From the NCBI GenBank assembly GCA_900550965.1, contig URUC01000019.1:1-28271 (forward strand): a DNA stretch of 28,271 nucleotides, read 5' to 3'. This document shows, piece after piece, positions 6,526-14,028 of the stretch. The notes beneath the pieces are model-generated. The model did no database searches, was not told where the DNA came from, and saw only the letters and a list, made by a program, of their open reading frames with translations. This DNA comes from an uncultured Collinsella sp. (GTDB lineage Bacteria; Actinomycetota; Coriobacteriia; Coriobacteriales; Coriobacteriaceae). The translations under genes and the position numbers were made by a program. Positions within the stretch are counted from its first letter, which is position 1. Each line of letters begins with the position of its first letter.

Positions 6526-8853
6526 ATGGCGGACTCTCAGATCCATGTCGCGCTGGCGGGTAACCCCAACTGCGGCAAGACCACGCTTTTCAACCTGATC
6601 ACCGGCGCCAACGGCTACGTTGGCAACTGGCCCGGCGTCACGGTTGAGAAAAAGGAAGCCAAGCTCCTGAGCGACAAGAACGTTACCATCACGGACCTCC
6701 CTGGCATCTACTCGCTTTCCCCCTACAGCCCCGAGGAGCAGTGCTCGCGCGATTACCTCATGAGCGGCGAGCCTGATGTCGTCGTCCAGGTGGTCGACGC
6801 TACCAACCTCGAGCGCAACCTGTACCTGGCGCTTCAGGTTATCGAGACCGGCCTGCCCGTGGTCGTTGCCCTCAACATGGCCGACTTGGTCGAGAAGAAC
6901 GGCGACAAGATCGACACGGACAAGCTCTCCAAGAAGCTCGGCTGCCCGGTCATGATGATCTCCGCTCTTAAGAACAAGGGCATCACGGAGCTATTCGAGC
7001 AGGTCAAAAAGTCCGCTGCTTCCAAGGGCCAGGTGCCGGAGCACAAGTTCGATTCCTCCATTGAGGACGTTCTGGACCACATCGAGAACAATCTGCCGGC
7101 GAGCGTTCCCGCCAACAAGCGTCGCTACTACGCCGTCAAGCTGTTCGAGCGCGACGCGGACGCCTGCAAGCTCATCAACCTCACCAAGGAGAAGGCCGCT
7201 CGCGTCGAGCAGCTGGTCGCCCAGTGCGAGCAGGATTGCGACGACGACGCCGAGTCCATCATCACCGGCGAGCGCTACGGCGTGATCGCCCACATCATCG
7301 ACGAGTGCCTCACCAAGGCTCCGGCCAAGATGAGCACCTCCGAGAAGATCGACCGTGTGGTTACCAACCGTATCTTGGGCCTGCCGATCTTTGTGGTCAT
7401 CATGTTCTGCGTGTACTACATTGCCGTCTCTACCTTGGGCGGCACGGTGACCGACTTCACCAACGACCAGCTCTTTGGCACCGACGGTTGGTATGTGCTC
7501 GGCCAGGGCCGCGACGCCTACGACGCAGCTGTCGAGGCTGCGGGTGACGCCGCCGACTCGGTCGACCCGGCACAGTACGGCCCCTATGTTCCGGGTATTA
7601 CCACCGTGGTGCACGATGCCCTTGTGGCGGGCGGCACCGAGGACGGTGGCCTGGTCGATTCGCTGGTCTGTGACGGTATCGTCGGCGGTCTGGGCGCCAT
7701 CTTCGGCTTCGTGCCGCAGATGTTCCTGCTGTTCGTGATGCTGTCTTTCTTGGAGGACTGCGGCTACATGGCCCGCGTCGCCTTCATCATGGACCGCGTG
7801 TTCCGCCGCTTTGGCCTGTCCGGCAAGTCCTTTATCCCCATGCTCGTGTCCTCGGGCTGCGGCGTCCCCGGCGTCATGGCCACCAAGACCATCGAGAACG
7901 AGAAGGACCGCCGCATGACGGTCATGACCACCACGTTTATTCCCTGTGGCGCCAAGCTGCCGATCATCGCTCTGCTCATGGGTTCCATCATCGGCGATTC
8001 TTCCACCACCGCCGCATGGATCAGCCCGCTGTTCTACTTCTTGGGCGTCTTTGCCGTCATCGCCTCGGGCCTCATGCTCAAGAAGACCAAGCTCTTCGCC
8101 GGTCGCCCGACGCCGTTCGTTATGGAGCTTCCCGCCTATCACTTCCCGGCAATCCGCTCTTGGGCGCTGCATGTATGGGAGCGCTGCTGGGCCTTTATCA
8201 AGAAGGCCGGCACGGTCATCTTCGCGTCCACCGTCGTGGTTTGGTTCCTCTCCAACTTTGGTAGCTACAACGGTTCCTTCGGCTTCCTGCCTGCGATGGA
8301 CGGCATCCCCGAGGAGTTTATGGACTACTCCGTGCTCGCCATGCTGGGCAACCTGGTCGCCTGGATCTTCGCCCCGCTCGGCTTTAGCACCTGGCAGGCC
8401 ACCGCGCTGACTGTCTCTGGACTTGTCGCCAAGGAGAACGTCGTCGCCACCGCCGGCTCGCTGCTGTCCGTTGCCGACGCCGCCGAGACCGACCCGAGCC
8501 TGTGGACCGCGTTCGCCGGCATGTTCCCGACTATGGGCGCTTGCGTTGCCTTTGGCGCCTTTAACCTGCTGTGCGCCCCGTGCTTTGCCGCCATGGGCAC
8601 TATCCGCAACCAGATGGACTCCGGCAAGTGGACCGCGATTGCCATCGGCTACGAGTGCGCCTTTGCCTGGGTGATCGGCCTGTTCATCAACCAGTTCTAC
8701 AACCTGCTTGTCCTTGGCCAGTTTGGTATTTGGACGGTTGTAGCCATCGTTCTGCTGGCTGCGATGCTCTTCCAGATCTTCCGTCCCATGCCCAAGCACG
8801 CTTGGACCGACGAGGACGAGACCAACACCGCTTCCGCTGCAGTTTCCGCTTAA
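6526..8853 (+). CDS. feoB: Ferrous iron transport protein B
   Basis: FeoB imports Fe(II) across the cytoplasmic membrane using an N-terminal G-protein domain. The 775-aa protein has G1 GNPNCGKTT (12-20), G3 DLPG (57-60), G4 NMAD (117-120) and G5 SALK (146-149). A helical guanine-dissociation-inhibitor-like region follows (about 170-275), then the membrane part from about residue 285 with the paired gate motifs, including SSGCGVPGVMATKTIENEKDRR and FIPCGAKLPI. A soluble Asp/Ala/Gly-rich insertion of about 65 residues sits between the first two membrane helices (about 315-380). The ATG follows aaggaagaagg. A terminator lies just downstream. Metal selectivity (Fe rather than Mn) rests on the company of two FeoA genes. 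Confidence 0.97.
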   Translation: MADSQIHVALAGNPNCGKTTLFNLITGANGYVGNWPGVTVEKKEAKLLSDKNVTITDLPGIYSLSPYSPEEQCSRDYLMSGEPDVVVQVVDATNLERNLYLALQVIETGLPVVVALNMADLVEKNGDKIDTDKLSKKLGCPVMMISALKNKGITELFEQVKKSAASKGQVPEHKFDSSIEDVLDHIENNLPASVPANKRRYYAVKLFERDADACKLINLTKEKAARVEQLVAQCEQDCDDDAESIITGERYGVIAHIIDECLTKAPAKMSTSEKIDRVVTNRILGLPIFVVIMFCVYYIAVSTLGGTVTDFTNDQLFGTDGWYVLGQGRDAYDAAVEAAGDAADSVDPAQYGPYVPGITTVVHDALVAGGTEDGGLVDSLVCDGIVGGLGAIFGFVPQMFLLFVMLSFLEDCGYMARVAFIMDRVFRRFGLSGKSFIPMLVSSGCGVPGVMATKTIENEKDRRMTVMTTTFIPCGAKLPIIALLMGSIIGDSSTTAAWISPLFYFLGVFAVIASGLMLKKTKLFAGRPTPFVMELPAYHFPAIRSWALHVWERCWAFIKKAGTVIFASTVVVWFLSNFGSYNGSFGFLPAMDGIPEEFMDYSVLAMLGNLVAWIFAPLGFSTWQATALTVSGLVAKENVVATAGSLLSVADAAETDPSLWTAFAGMFPTMGACVAFGAFNLLCAPCFAAMGTIRNQMDSGKWTAIAIGYECAFAWVIGLFINQFYNLLVLGQFGIWTVVAIVLLAAMLFQIFRPMPKHAWTDEDETNTASAAVSA

Positions 8854-8883
8854 GTCCGAATAAGGATCAGCCCCTTTCCACGA

Positions 8884-8915
8884 GCCCGGGTGTCCCAGCG
8901 ACACTCGGGCTTTTT
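8884..8915 (+). terminator. Intrinsic terminator of feoB
   Basis: The 11-bp stem gcccgggtgtc (8884-8894) pairs with gacactcgggc (8900-8910) with one G-T pair, a 5-nt loop and a T5 tail. It separates feoB from the Cys-rich gene. Confidence 0.9.
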
Positions 8916-9004
8916 GGTGAGGGAGATGTGGCGTTTCCGCAGATAAAACCGACCAAAATAAACCTGTCCCTTTTTGGCAGGTGGAGAATGGGGTAAAGTA
9001 AGTG

Positions 9005-9014
9005 GTGGTTAACT
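9005..9014 (+). promoter_or_regulatory. Third copy of the gtggttaact motif
   Basis: gtggttaact is identical to 5843-5852 upstream of feoA and lies 15 bp before the FeoB-associated gene. A shared motif before two separately terminated iron genes suggests a common regulator. Confidence 0.45.
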
Positions 9015-9028
9015 AGAGGAGGCTTGCT

Positions 9029-9229
9029 ATGGCACCTATCGATATTGTTGTACTGGCTGTTATCGGCATTGCGTTTGTCGCCGTGTGCGTGCGCATTTAT
9101 CGCAAGGGCACCTGCGCCGACTGCGCTCAGGGCGGCGTTTGCACGGGACATTGTTCCAACAAAAAAACCTGCGCCGCACTTAAGGGCGTGGACAAAATTG
9201 CCGAAGACTTGGGCCGCGGTATCAAGTAA
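9029..9229 (+). CDS. FeoB-associated Cys-rich membrane protein
   Basis: A 66-aa protein with one N-terminal membrane segment (about 4-22, IDIVVLAVIGIAFVAVCVRIY) followed by a short Cys-rich stretch: Cys29, Cys32, Cys38, Cys42 and Cys48, plus a Cys inside the membrane helix. This is the layout of the FeoB-associated Cys-rich family, small proteins encoded next to feoB whose exact role is unsettled (accessory or FeoC-like). The RBS agaggagg is strong. It has its own promoter region after the feoB terminator and a terminator-like hairpin downstream. Confidence 0.88.
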   Translation: MAPIDIVVLAVIGIAFVAVCVRIYRKGTCADCAQGGVCTGHCSNKKTCAALKGVDKIAEDLGRGIK

Positions 9230-9241
9230 GGTCCGTCATCC

Positions 9242-9276
9242 AAGCGCCTCGCGAGCATCCGTTTGCGGGGCGCTTT
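9242..9276 (+). terminator. Terminator-like hairpin after the Cys-rich gene
   Basis: The 11-bp stem aagcgcctcgc (9242-9252) pairs with gcggggcgctt (9265-9275) with one G-T pair. The T-tract is short, so termination may be weak. Confidence 0.65.
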
Positions 9277-9319
9277 GCACATTTGGCGGCGAGCGCGGCG
9301 AGTTGAAGAGTGATTTTGG

Positions 9320-9331
9320 GGTATCGTTACC
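9320..9331 (+). promoter_or_regulatory. Operator-like site before the LacI gene
   Basis: ggtatcgttacc is symmetric at 5 of 6 pairs around a central CG, as LacI-family sites are, and lies 42 bp before the start codon. It differs from the gtgaacgttcac operators of the pectin genes. It may serve autoregulation or a different regulator; the evidence is thin. Confidence 0.3.
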
Positions 9332-9372
9332 TGTACTGTTAATTGGCAACTTATCTATAACGGAGTAACCCC

Positions 9373-10452
9373 ATGAGCGCTCGCGTAACCATGAAGGACA
9401 TTGCCGCCGAGCTTGGCGTTTCCATCAATACCGTGCACAAGGCCCTGACGGGTAAGGCCGGCGTGAGCGAATCCGTGCGCTCCAAGGTGAATGCCAAGGC
9501 CGAGGCCATGGGCTACCATCGCAACACAAGTGCCTCGAGCCTGCGCCGCAAGGATATCAACCTGGTGTTTTGCCTGCCCCGCGCATCGCGCGAGGGGGCG
9601 TACTTTTTCCGTTACCTTTGGGAAGGCTGCAACCGCTTTGAGCAGGAGGTCATCGATCAGGGCATTACGGTTGAGCGCGTAGAATTTGGCGTGGGCGGCT
9701 ACGCCGATGCGCTCGAGCAGATTGATGAGCGTCTGCAGGTAGGCGAGAAGATCGATGGTCTGCTTGCCTATGTTCCGGGCGATGACCGCGCGACCGAGCT
9801 CTTGAGGCAGATTGCCGAGGCGGGCGTGACAATCGAGCTCGTAGACGGCGACCGCCCGCACCTCGATCGCCTGGGTGCCAGTCTGGCGGACTATTCCGCG
9901 GCGGGCAGTCTTATGGCAGAGCAGGCGGCAAATCTGGTCCACGCTTCTGGGGCTGACGCCCGCGTGCTCCTGTTGGCGGGCGACCCCTATACCGATTCAC
10001 ACTACCTGACCGCCCGCGCCTTTCATAATTACCTGCGCGAACACGATATTCCATGGCAGGTTGAGGACCTTGCCGGCGCCCATGCGCAAGTCAAACAGCT
10101 CGAGCGCGAGCTTGAGCAGCGCTTGAGTACGCCGGATGCTCCCGAGCTCATCTGTAGCGTTTTTGCCGTTGGTTCCGAGGTGGTCGCCGACGCGCTTGTT
10201 TCAAGCGGCAAGGCCGGCAAGGTCATGGTAATCGGCAACGACCTGTTCCCCGAGAGCGCCTTGGCCTTGCGCCGTGGCATCTTTACCAATATTGTCTATA
10301 AGGACCCGGTGAGCCTGGCCTACCGTGGCGCCAAGACCTTGGGCGAGTATCTGCTGTGGGGTAAAACTCCGGCGGAGCCCGTGCAGAAGGGTGCTGTGGA
10401 GATGGTGTTTGCCAGCAACGTCGACCGCTACTGCGAGCTTGCGGGAATTTAG
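9373..10452 (+). CDS. LacI-family transcriptional regulator, probable regulator of the pectin block
   Basis: A 359-aa protein in the LacI/GalR mould. The helix-turn-helix is at about residues 6-30 (MKDIAAELGVSINTVHKALTGK), followed by the hinge helix (about 45-58, GYHRNTSASSLRR) and a periplasmic-binding-protein-like sensor domain (about 62-350). The ATG follows a cggag RBS seven bases upstream. The gene lies directly before the galacturonate genes on the same strand, separated by a terminator. The recurrent palindrome gtgaacgttcac has the central CpG into which LacI-family hinge helices insert, so this protein is the best candidate to bind it, presumably released by a uronate or pectin intermediate. 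The family is certain; the role is inference from context. Confidence 0.93.
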   Translation: MSARVTMKDIAAELGVSINTVHKALTGKAGVSESVRSKVNAKAEAMGYHRNTSASSLRRKDINLVFCLPRASREGAYFFRYLWEGCNRFEQEVIDQGITVERVEFGVGGYADALEQIDERLQVGEKIDGLLAYVPGDDRATELLRQIAEAGVTIELVDGDRPHLDRLGASLADYSAAGSLMAEQAANLVHASGADARVLLLAGDPYTDSHYLTARAFHNYLREHDIPWQVEDLAGAHAQVKQLERELEQRLSTPDAPELICSVFAVGSEVVADALVSSGKAGKVMVIGNDLFPESALALRRGIFTNIVYKDPVSLAYRGAKTLGEYLLWGKTPAEPVQKGAVEMVFASNVDRYCELAGI

Positions 10453-10480
10453 CCGTTTAGTCAGGTACCCCCTCTTGCGA

Positions 10481-10673
10481 CGTGCATTTTTTGGAGTATT
10501 CAGCAATGGCGTGTCCCGAAAGAGGTTAGGACGACTGTTTTAAGTGCCCCCGATGGCGTAATTCGCCATCGGGGGCATTTATTTATGCCGATTGGGCGCA
10601 ATATGAGCATCAGATAGGGCTTCGAAGACGGTGCGCGGTGCGCTCCGATGCTGAATACTCCCAAAAATGCACG
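10481..10673. repeat. 25-bp inverted repeat pair enclosing a terminator, between the LacI gene and uxaC
   Basis: The arms 10481-10505 and 10649-10673 are reverse complements with a single mismatch. The outer end contains gtgcattttt and the inner end ggagtattcagca. They enclose 143 bp that hold a conventional terminator (10545-10577). The gap from 10453 to 10911 has no gene; the part after this element (10674-10777) shows only a short ccgtt-g-aacgg repeat at 10765-10775, and the rest is the uxaC promoter. The nested design is like that at 1-109. It could be a small mobile or REP-like element, or a long-stem RNA. Confidence 0.75.
10545..10584. terminator. Intrinsic terminator inside the inverted repeat
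   Basis: A perfect 14-bp stem pairs tgcccccgatggcg (10545-10558) with cgccatcgggggca (10564-10577), with a 5-nt loop and then tttattta. It lies 92 bp after the LacI gene stop and would isolate it from uxaC. Confidence 0.88.
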
Positions 10674-10777
10674 GCGGAACATGACCCACCTGGCCAAAGC
10701 GCTCAAGTTCGGTATTCGGGGACGCCTGCCAATTCGCAATACATACAAGTCACGGCTCCAGTAACCGTTGAACGGGC

Positions 10778-10793
10778 AAAAACGACCGTTCAC
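10778..10793 (+). promoter_or_regulatory. Degenerate operator in a 15-mer shared with the symporter promoter
   Basis: The 15 bases aaaaacgaccgttca (10778-10792) occur identically at 15727-15741. The part acgaccgttcac matches the operator gtgaacgttcac at 9 of 12 positions. Identity of the whole 15-mer in two promoters suggests function or recent duplication. Confidence 0.45.
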
Positions 10794-10805
10794 CCCATGG
10801 TGGTT

Positions 10806-10821
10806 AGGTGAACGTTCACCT
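10806..10821 (+). promoter_or_regulatory. Operator 1 of uxaC (perfect 16-bp palindrome)
   Basis: aggtgaacgttcacct is a perfect palindrome with a central CG. It lies 85-106 bp before the uxaC ATG, just upstream of or overlapping the -35 region of the likely promoter. Its centre is 38 bp from that of operator 2. Confidence 0.8.
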
Positions 10822-10845
10822 TTTAAGTCGCAATGAATTAGTATA

Positions 10846-10857
10846 GTGAACGTTCAC
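10846..10857 (+). promoter_or_regulatory. Operator 2 of uxaC, adjoining a -10 box
   Basis: gtgaacgttcac is a perfect 12-bp palindrome. The tatagt at 10842-10847 looks like a -10 box and overlaps the operator, so a bound regulator would block RNA polymerase. The next bases, ccta, are the same at the symporter site 15756-15767. This also argues that translation starts later, at 10912. Confidence 0.8.
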
Positions 10858-10911
10858 CTAGAGGATAACGAGCGCATCGTGCGCCCGCTCCGCCAACAAA
10901 GGGGTTGTTTG

Positions 10912-12339
10912 ATGAAAAACTTCATGGACGATCAGGATTTCCTGCTGAGCACCAAAACCGGTGAGGAGCTGTTCCACAACTTTGCCGAGGGCATGCCCAT
11001 CGTTGACTACCACTGCCACATTTCTCCCAAGGAGATCTGGGACGACAAGCGTTTTGAGAACATCACCGAGGTTTGGCTGGGCGGTGACCACTACAAGTGG
11101 CGCCTGATGCGTGCCAACGGCGTCGACGAGCGCTTCATTACCGGCGATGCCCCTGCTCGCGAGAAGTTCCAGAAGTGGGCCGAGACCCTGGGCCGTTGCG
11201 TGGGCAACCCCGTCTTTGAGTGGAGCCACCTGGAGCTTAAGCGTTACTTTGGCTACGAGGGCGTCCTGAACGGCAAAACCGCTCAGGAGGTCTGGGACCT
11301 TGCCAACGCCAAGCTCGCTGAGGCCAGCTTTACTTGCCGCAACCTCATCAAGCAGTCCAACGTCCGCATGATCTGCACTACCGACGACCCCGCCGACAGC
11401 TTTGAGTGGCACAAGAAGATTGCCGCCGACGACAGTTTTGACGTTCAGGTCGTTCCCGCCATGCGCCCCGATGCCGCCCTGCGCATCGAGCGTGGCCAGG
11501 AGTTCGCCGACTACTGCAAGCATCTCTCCGAGGTTGCTGGCGTTGAGATCAGCGACTTCGAGGGCATGAAGGCCGCCATCTCCAAGCGCTACGAGGTCGC
11601 CCACGAGCTGGGCTGCCGCGCTTCCGACCACGCGCTCGACTACATTATGTACGTTCCGGCTACCGCCGACGAGATCGAGACTATCTTTGCCAAGGGCCTT
11701 GCCGCCGAGCCGCTTACCGAGGACGAGGTCCTCAAGTACAAGACGGCCTTTATGCAGTTCGTCGCCGGCGAGTATGTCCGCCTTGGCTGGGCCATGCAGC
11801 TGCACTTTGGCTGCAAGCGTGACAACAACCGCGCTATGTTCGCCAAGCTCGGTCCCGACACCGGCTACGACTGCATCTCCAACTACACGCCGTCCGACCA
11901 GCTGGCCGATTTCCTCAACTCCATCCAGGAGTCCACGGGTCTGCCCAAGACCATCCTGTACAGCCTGAACCCCATCGACAACACCATGATCGATACCGTG
12001 ATGGGCTGCTTCCAGGAGGCTCCGACCGCCGGCAAGATCCAGAACGGCTCTGCCTGGTGGTTCAACGACAACGAGATCGGTATGCGCGAGCAGCTTACGG
12101 CTCTGGCTAACGAGGGCGTGCTGGGCAACTTTGTGGGCATGCTTACCGATTCCCGCTCCTTCCTGTCCTACCCGCGTCACGAGTACTTCCGTCGCGTGCT
12201 GTGCGGCGTGATCGGCGAGTGGGTCGAGCAGGGCAAGTATCCGGCCGACATGGAGCTGCTGGGAGCCATCGTGCGCGACATTAGCTACAACAACGCGGTC
12301 CGCTACTTTGGCTTTGACCTGGATACCGTCGAGGCCTAA
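10912..12339 (+). CDS. uxaC: Glucuronate/galacturonate isomerase (uronate isomerase)
   Basis: UxaC converts D-galacturonate to D-tagaturonate (and D-glucuronate to D-fructuronate) in the cytoplasm. The 475-aa length is typical. It belongs to the amidohydrolase superfamily; the metal-binding HxH is at His34/His36 in VDYHCHISPKEIW. Other family blocks include the LGGDHYKWRLMRANGV segment and LHFGCKRDNN. I chose the ATG at 10912 because aaagggg precedes it and because the upstream in-frame GTG lies inside operator 2. It begins the galacturonate branch, upstream of uxaB and uxaA, and is likely induced when the LacI-type regulator releases the two operators. Confidence 0.96.
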   Translation: MKNFMDDQDFLLSTKTGEELFHNFAEGMPIVDYHCHISPKEIWDDKRFENITEVWLGGDHYKWRLMRANGVDERFITGDAPAREKFQKWAETLGRCVGNPVFEWSHLELKRYFGYEGVLNGKTAQEVWDLANAKLAEASFTCRNLIKQSNVRMICTTDDPADSFEWHKKIAADDSFDVQVVPAMRPDAALRIERGQEFADYCKHLSEVAGVEISDFEGMKAAISKRYEVAHELGCRASDHALDYIMYVPATADEIETIFAKGLAAEPLTEDEVLKYKTAFMQFVAGEYVRLGWAMQLHFGCKRDNNRAMFAKLGPDTGYDCISNYTPSDQLADFLNSIQESTGLPKTILYSLNPIDNTMIDTVMGCFQEAPTAGKIQNGSAWWFNDNEIGMREQLTALANEGVLGNFVGMLTDSRSFLSYPRHEYFRRVLCGVIGEWVEQGKYPADMELLGAIVRDISYNNAVRYFGFDLDTVEA

Positions 12340-12363
12340 ACCCGCATCGAATCACACCGAACT

Positions 12364-12399
12364 CGGGAGCGCCGTTGCCACACGCGGCGCCCCCGTTTT
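12364..12399 (+). terminator. Terminator-like hairpin between uxaC and uxaB
   Basis: An 11-bp stem with one mismatch pairs cgggagcgccg (12364-12374) with cggcgcccccg (12385-12395), followed by tttt. It may lower expression of uxaB and uxaA relative to uxaC, since no operator-type promoter is seen before uxaB. Confidence 0.65.
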
Positions 12400-12435
12400 G
12401 CCTGCACGCTAACAGCAATCTAAGGAGAGACATCG

Positions 12436-13950
12436 ATGGAGAACATCAGCTACGAGACGCTCGAGAAGATCGGCTACAAGGGCTACCTGCTGCCCAAGGA
12501 CGCGCCCGAGAAGGTTCTGCAGTTTGGCGAGGGCAATTTCCTGCGCGCCTTCGTCGACCGCTTCTTTGACATGGGCAACGAGGTAACCGGCTGGAACGGC
12601 AAGGTTGTCATGGTCCAGCCCATCAGCGGTGCCTTTGGCTTTGCCGACGGCATTAACGCTCAGGATGACCTGTACACCGTGCTGGTGCGCGGCAAGGAGA
12701 GCGGCAACACGGTCGACGAGTCCCGTGTGATCAGCGCCTGCAGCCGCTGCCTCAATCCGTATCGCGAGGACGACTACCGCGCCATGATGGAGGTCGCCGT
12801 CTCCGACGATTTGGAGATTATCGTCTCCAACACCACCGAGGCCGGTATCGCCTACGATCCGTCCTGCAAGGCCGACGACATGCCGCCCGCGAGCTTCCCC
12901 GCCAAGCTTGCCCAGGTGCTCCACACCCGCTGGGCCGCCGGCAAGCCGGGCGTCATCGTGCTCGCCTGTGAGCTCATCGATCACAACGGCGAGGAGCTGC
13001 TGCGCATCATGAACCAGTACGTGAGCGACTGGGGCTGGGAGGACGAGTTTGCGCAGTGGATGGCCAACGACTGCACCGTCTGCACCACGCTCGTCGACAC
13101 TATCGTCCCCGGCCGTATCCGCGACCCCAAGGAGGCCGCTGCCGTGGCCGAGCGCCTGGGCTACGAGGATCCCTTCCTGGCCGTGCGCGAGCCCTTCCAG
13201 ATGTGGGGTATCCAGGGCGATGAGTCGCTCAAGGAGCGTCTGCCCTTCGTGAAGGCCGGCCTGCCGGGCGTCTTTGTGACCCCCGATGTCACCCCGTACA
13301 AGAAGCGCAAGGTCCGCATCCTCAACGGCGCCCACACTGCCTTTGTTCCGGGTTCCTGGGTTGCCGGCTTTGACATCGTGCGCGATTGCATGCATGACGA
13401 GACCGTTCGCGGCTTCATGAACACCATGCTCTACGACGAGGTCATCCCGACGCTTGCCGCCGATCTTGATGTCGAGGACTGCAAGGCCTTTGCCGCCGCC
13501 GTCGAGAACCGCTTCGACAACCCGTTTATCGACCACGCGCTGCTCTCCATTTGCCTCAACTCAACCGCCAAATGGCGTGCTCGCGACCTGCCCACGCTCA
13601 AGGACTATGTTGCCGAGACCGGCAACCTGCCCAAGTGCCTGGCGACGAGCCTCGCTACGCTCATTGCCTTCTATACGCAGGAGCTCGTTGCTCGCGAGGG
13701 CGATGGCCTGCACCTGCGCCGCGCCGACGGCACCGAGTACACCGCTCAGGACGATGCCTTCGTGCTCGATTTCTACGCCGCCCACGCCGGTGCAGACGAT
13801 GTCGAGCTGGTGCACGACGTGCTCAGCAACGAGCAGATGTGGGGCGAGGACCTTACGCAGATCGCCGGCCTTGAGGAGTTTGTCGTCAACGCGCTTGCCG
13901 TTGTGCGCGCCGAGGGCGCCAAGCAGGCATTTGCCAACGCCCAGGCCTAA
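12436..13950 (+). CDS. uxaB: Tagaturonate reductase (altronate oxidoreductase)
   Basis: UxaB reduces D-tagaturonate to D-altronate with NADH. The 504-aa protein is a polyol-specific long-chain dehydrogenase of the mannitol dehydrogenase type: an N-terminal Rossmann part with QFGEGNFLRAFVDRFFD (about 31-47), and the catalytic K-x4-N-x2-H set at Lys292, Asn297 and His300 (KVRILNGAH). The family also contains fructuronate reductase (UxuB) and mannitol dehydrogenases; the position between uxaC and uxaA favours tagaturonate. The ATG follows taaggagag. It is 96 bp after uxaC, with a terminator-like hairpin between. Confidence 0.92.
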   Translation: MENISYETLEKIGYKGYLLPKDAPEKVLQFGEGNFLRAFVDRFFDMGNEVTGWNGKVVMVQPISGAFGFADGINAQDDLYTVLVRGKESGNTVDESRVISACSRCLNPYREDDYRAMMEVAVSDDLEIIVSNTTEAGIAYDPSCKADDMPPASFPAKLAQVLHTRWAAGKPGVIVLACELIDHNGEELLRIMNQYVSDWGWEDEFAQWMANDCTVCTTLVDTIVPGRIRDPKEAAAVAERLGYEDPFLAVREPFQMWGIQGDESLKERLPFVKAGLPGVFVTPDVTPYKKRKVRILNGAHTAFVPGSWVAGFDIVRDCMHDETVRGFMNTMLYDEVIPTLAADLDVEDCKAFAAAVENRFDNPFIDHALLSICLNSTAKWRARDLPTLKDYVAETGNLPKCLATSLATLIAFYTQELVAREGDGLHLRRADGTEYTAQDDAFVLDFYAAHAGADDVELVHDVLSNEQMWGEDLTQIAGLEEFVVNALAVVRAEGAKQAFANAQA

Positions 13951-13960
13951 ATCCTTCTGT

Positions 13961-13986
13961 GCGCCCGCCGGGCAACTGGCGGGCGC
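13961..13986 (+). other. GC-rich hairpin between uxaB and uxaA
   Basis: A perfect 9-bp stem pairs gcgcccgcc (13961-13969) with ggcgggcgc (13978-13986). It has no T-tract, so it is more likely an mRNA stability element or attenuator than a full terminator. Confidence 0.5.
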
Positions 13987-14028
13987 CCGCTGACTTCTGC
14001 TCAACCTGTAGGGTTAGGACACTTTGTA

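Noticed and set aside
6991..8904. A 637-codon open frame opposite feoB
   Set aside because: Low-complexity Gly/Asp/His/Val content produced by the complement of GC-biased codons; feoB itself has every expected motif.
10846..10911. An upstream GTG start for uxaC at 10846
   Set aside because: The GTG lies in the operator and the -10 region; the ATG at 10912 has a good RBS and gives the usual UxaC N-terminus.
13961..13986. Terminator between uxaB and uxaA
   Set aside because: The hairpin is strong but lacks a T-tract, so I list it as a hairpin only.
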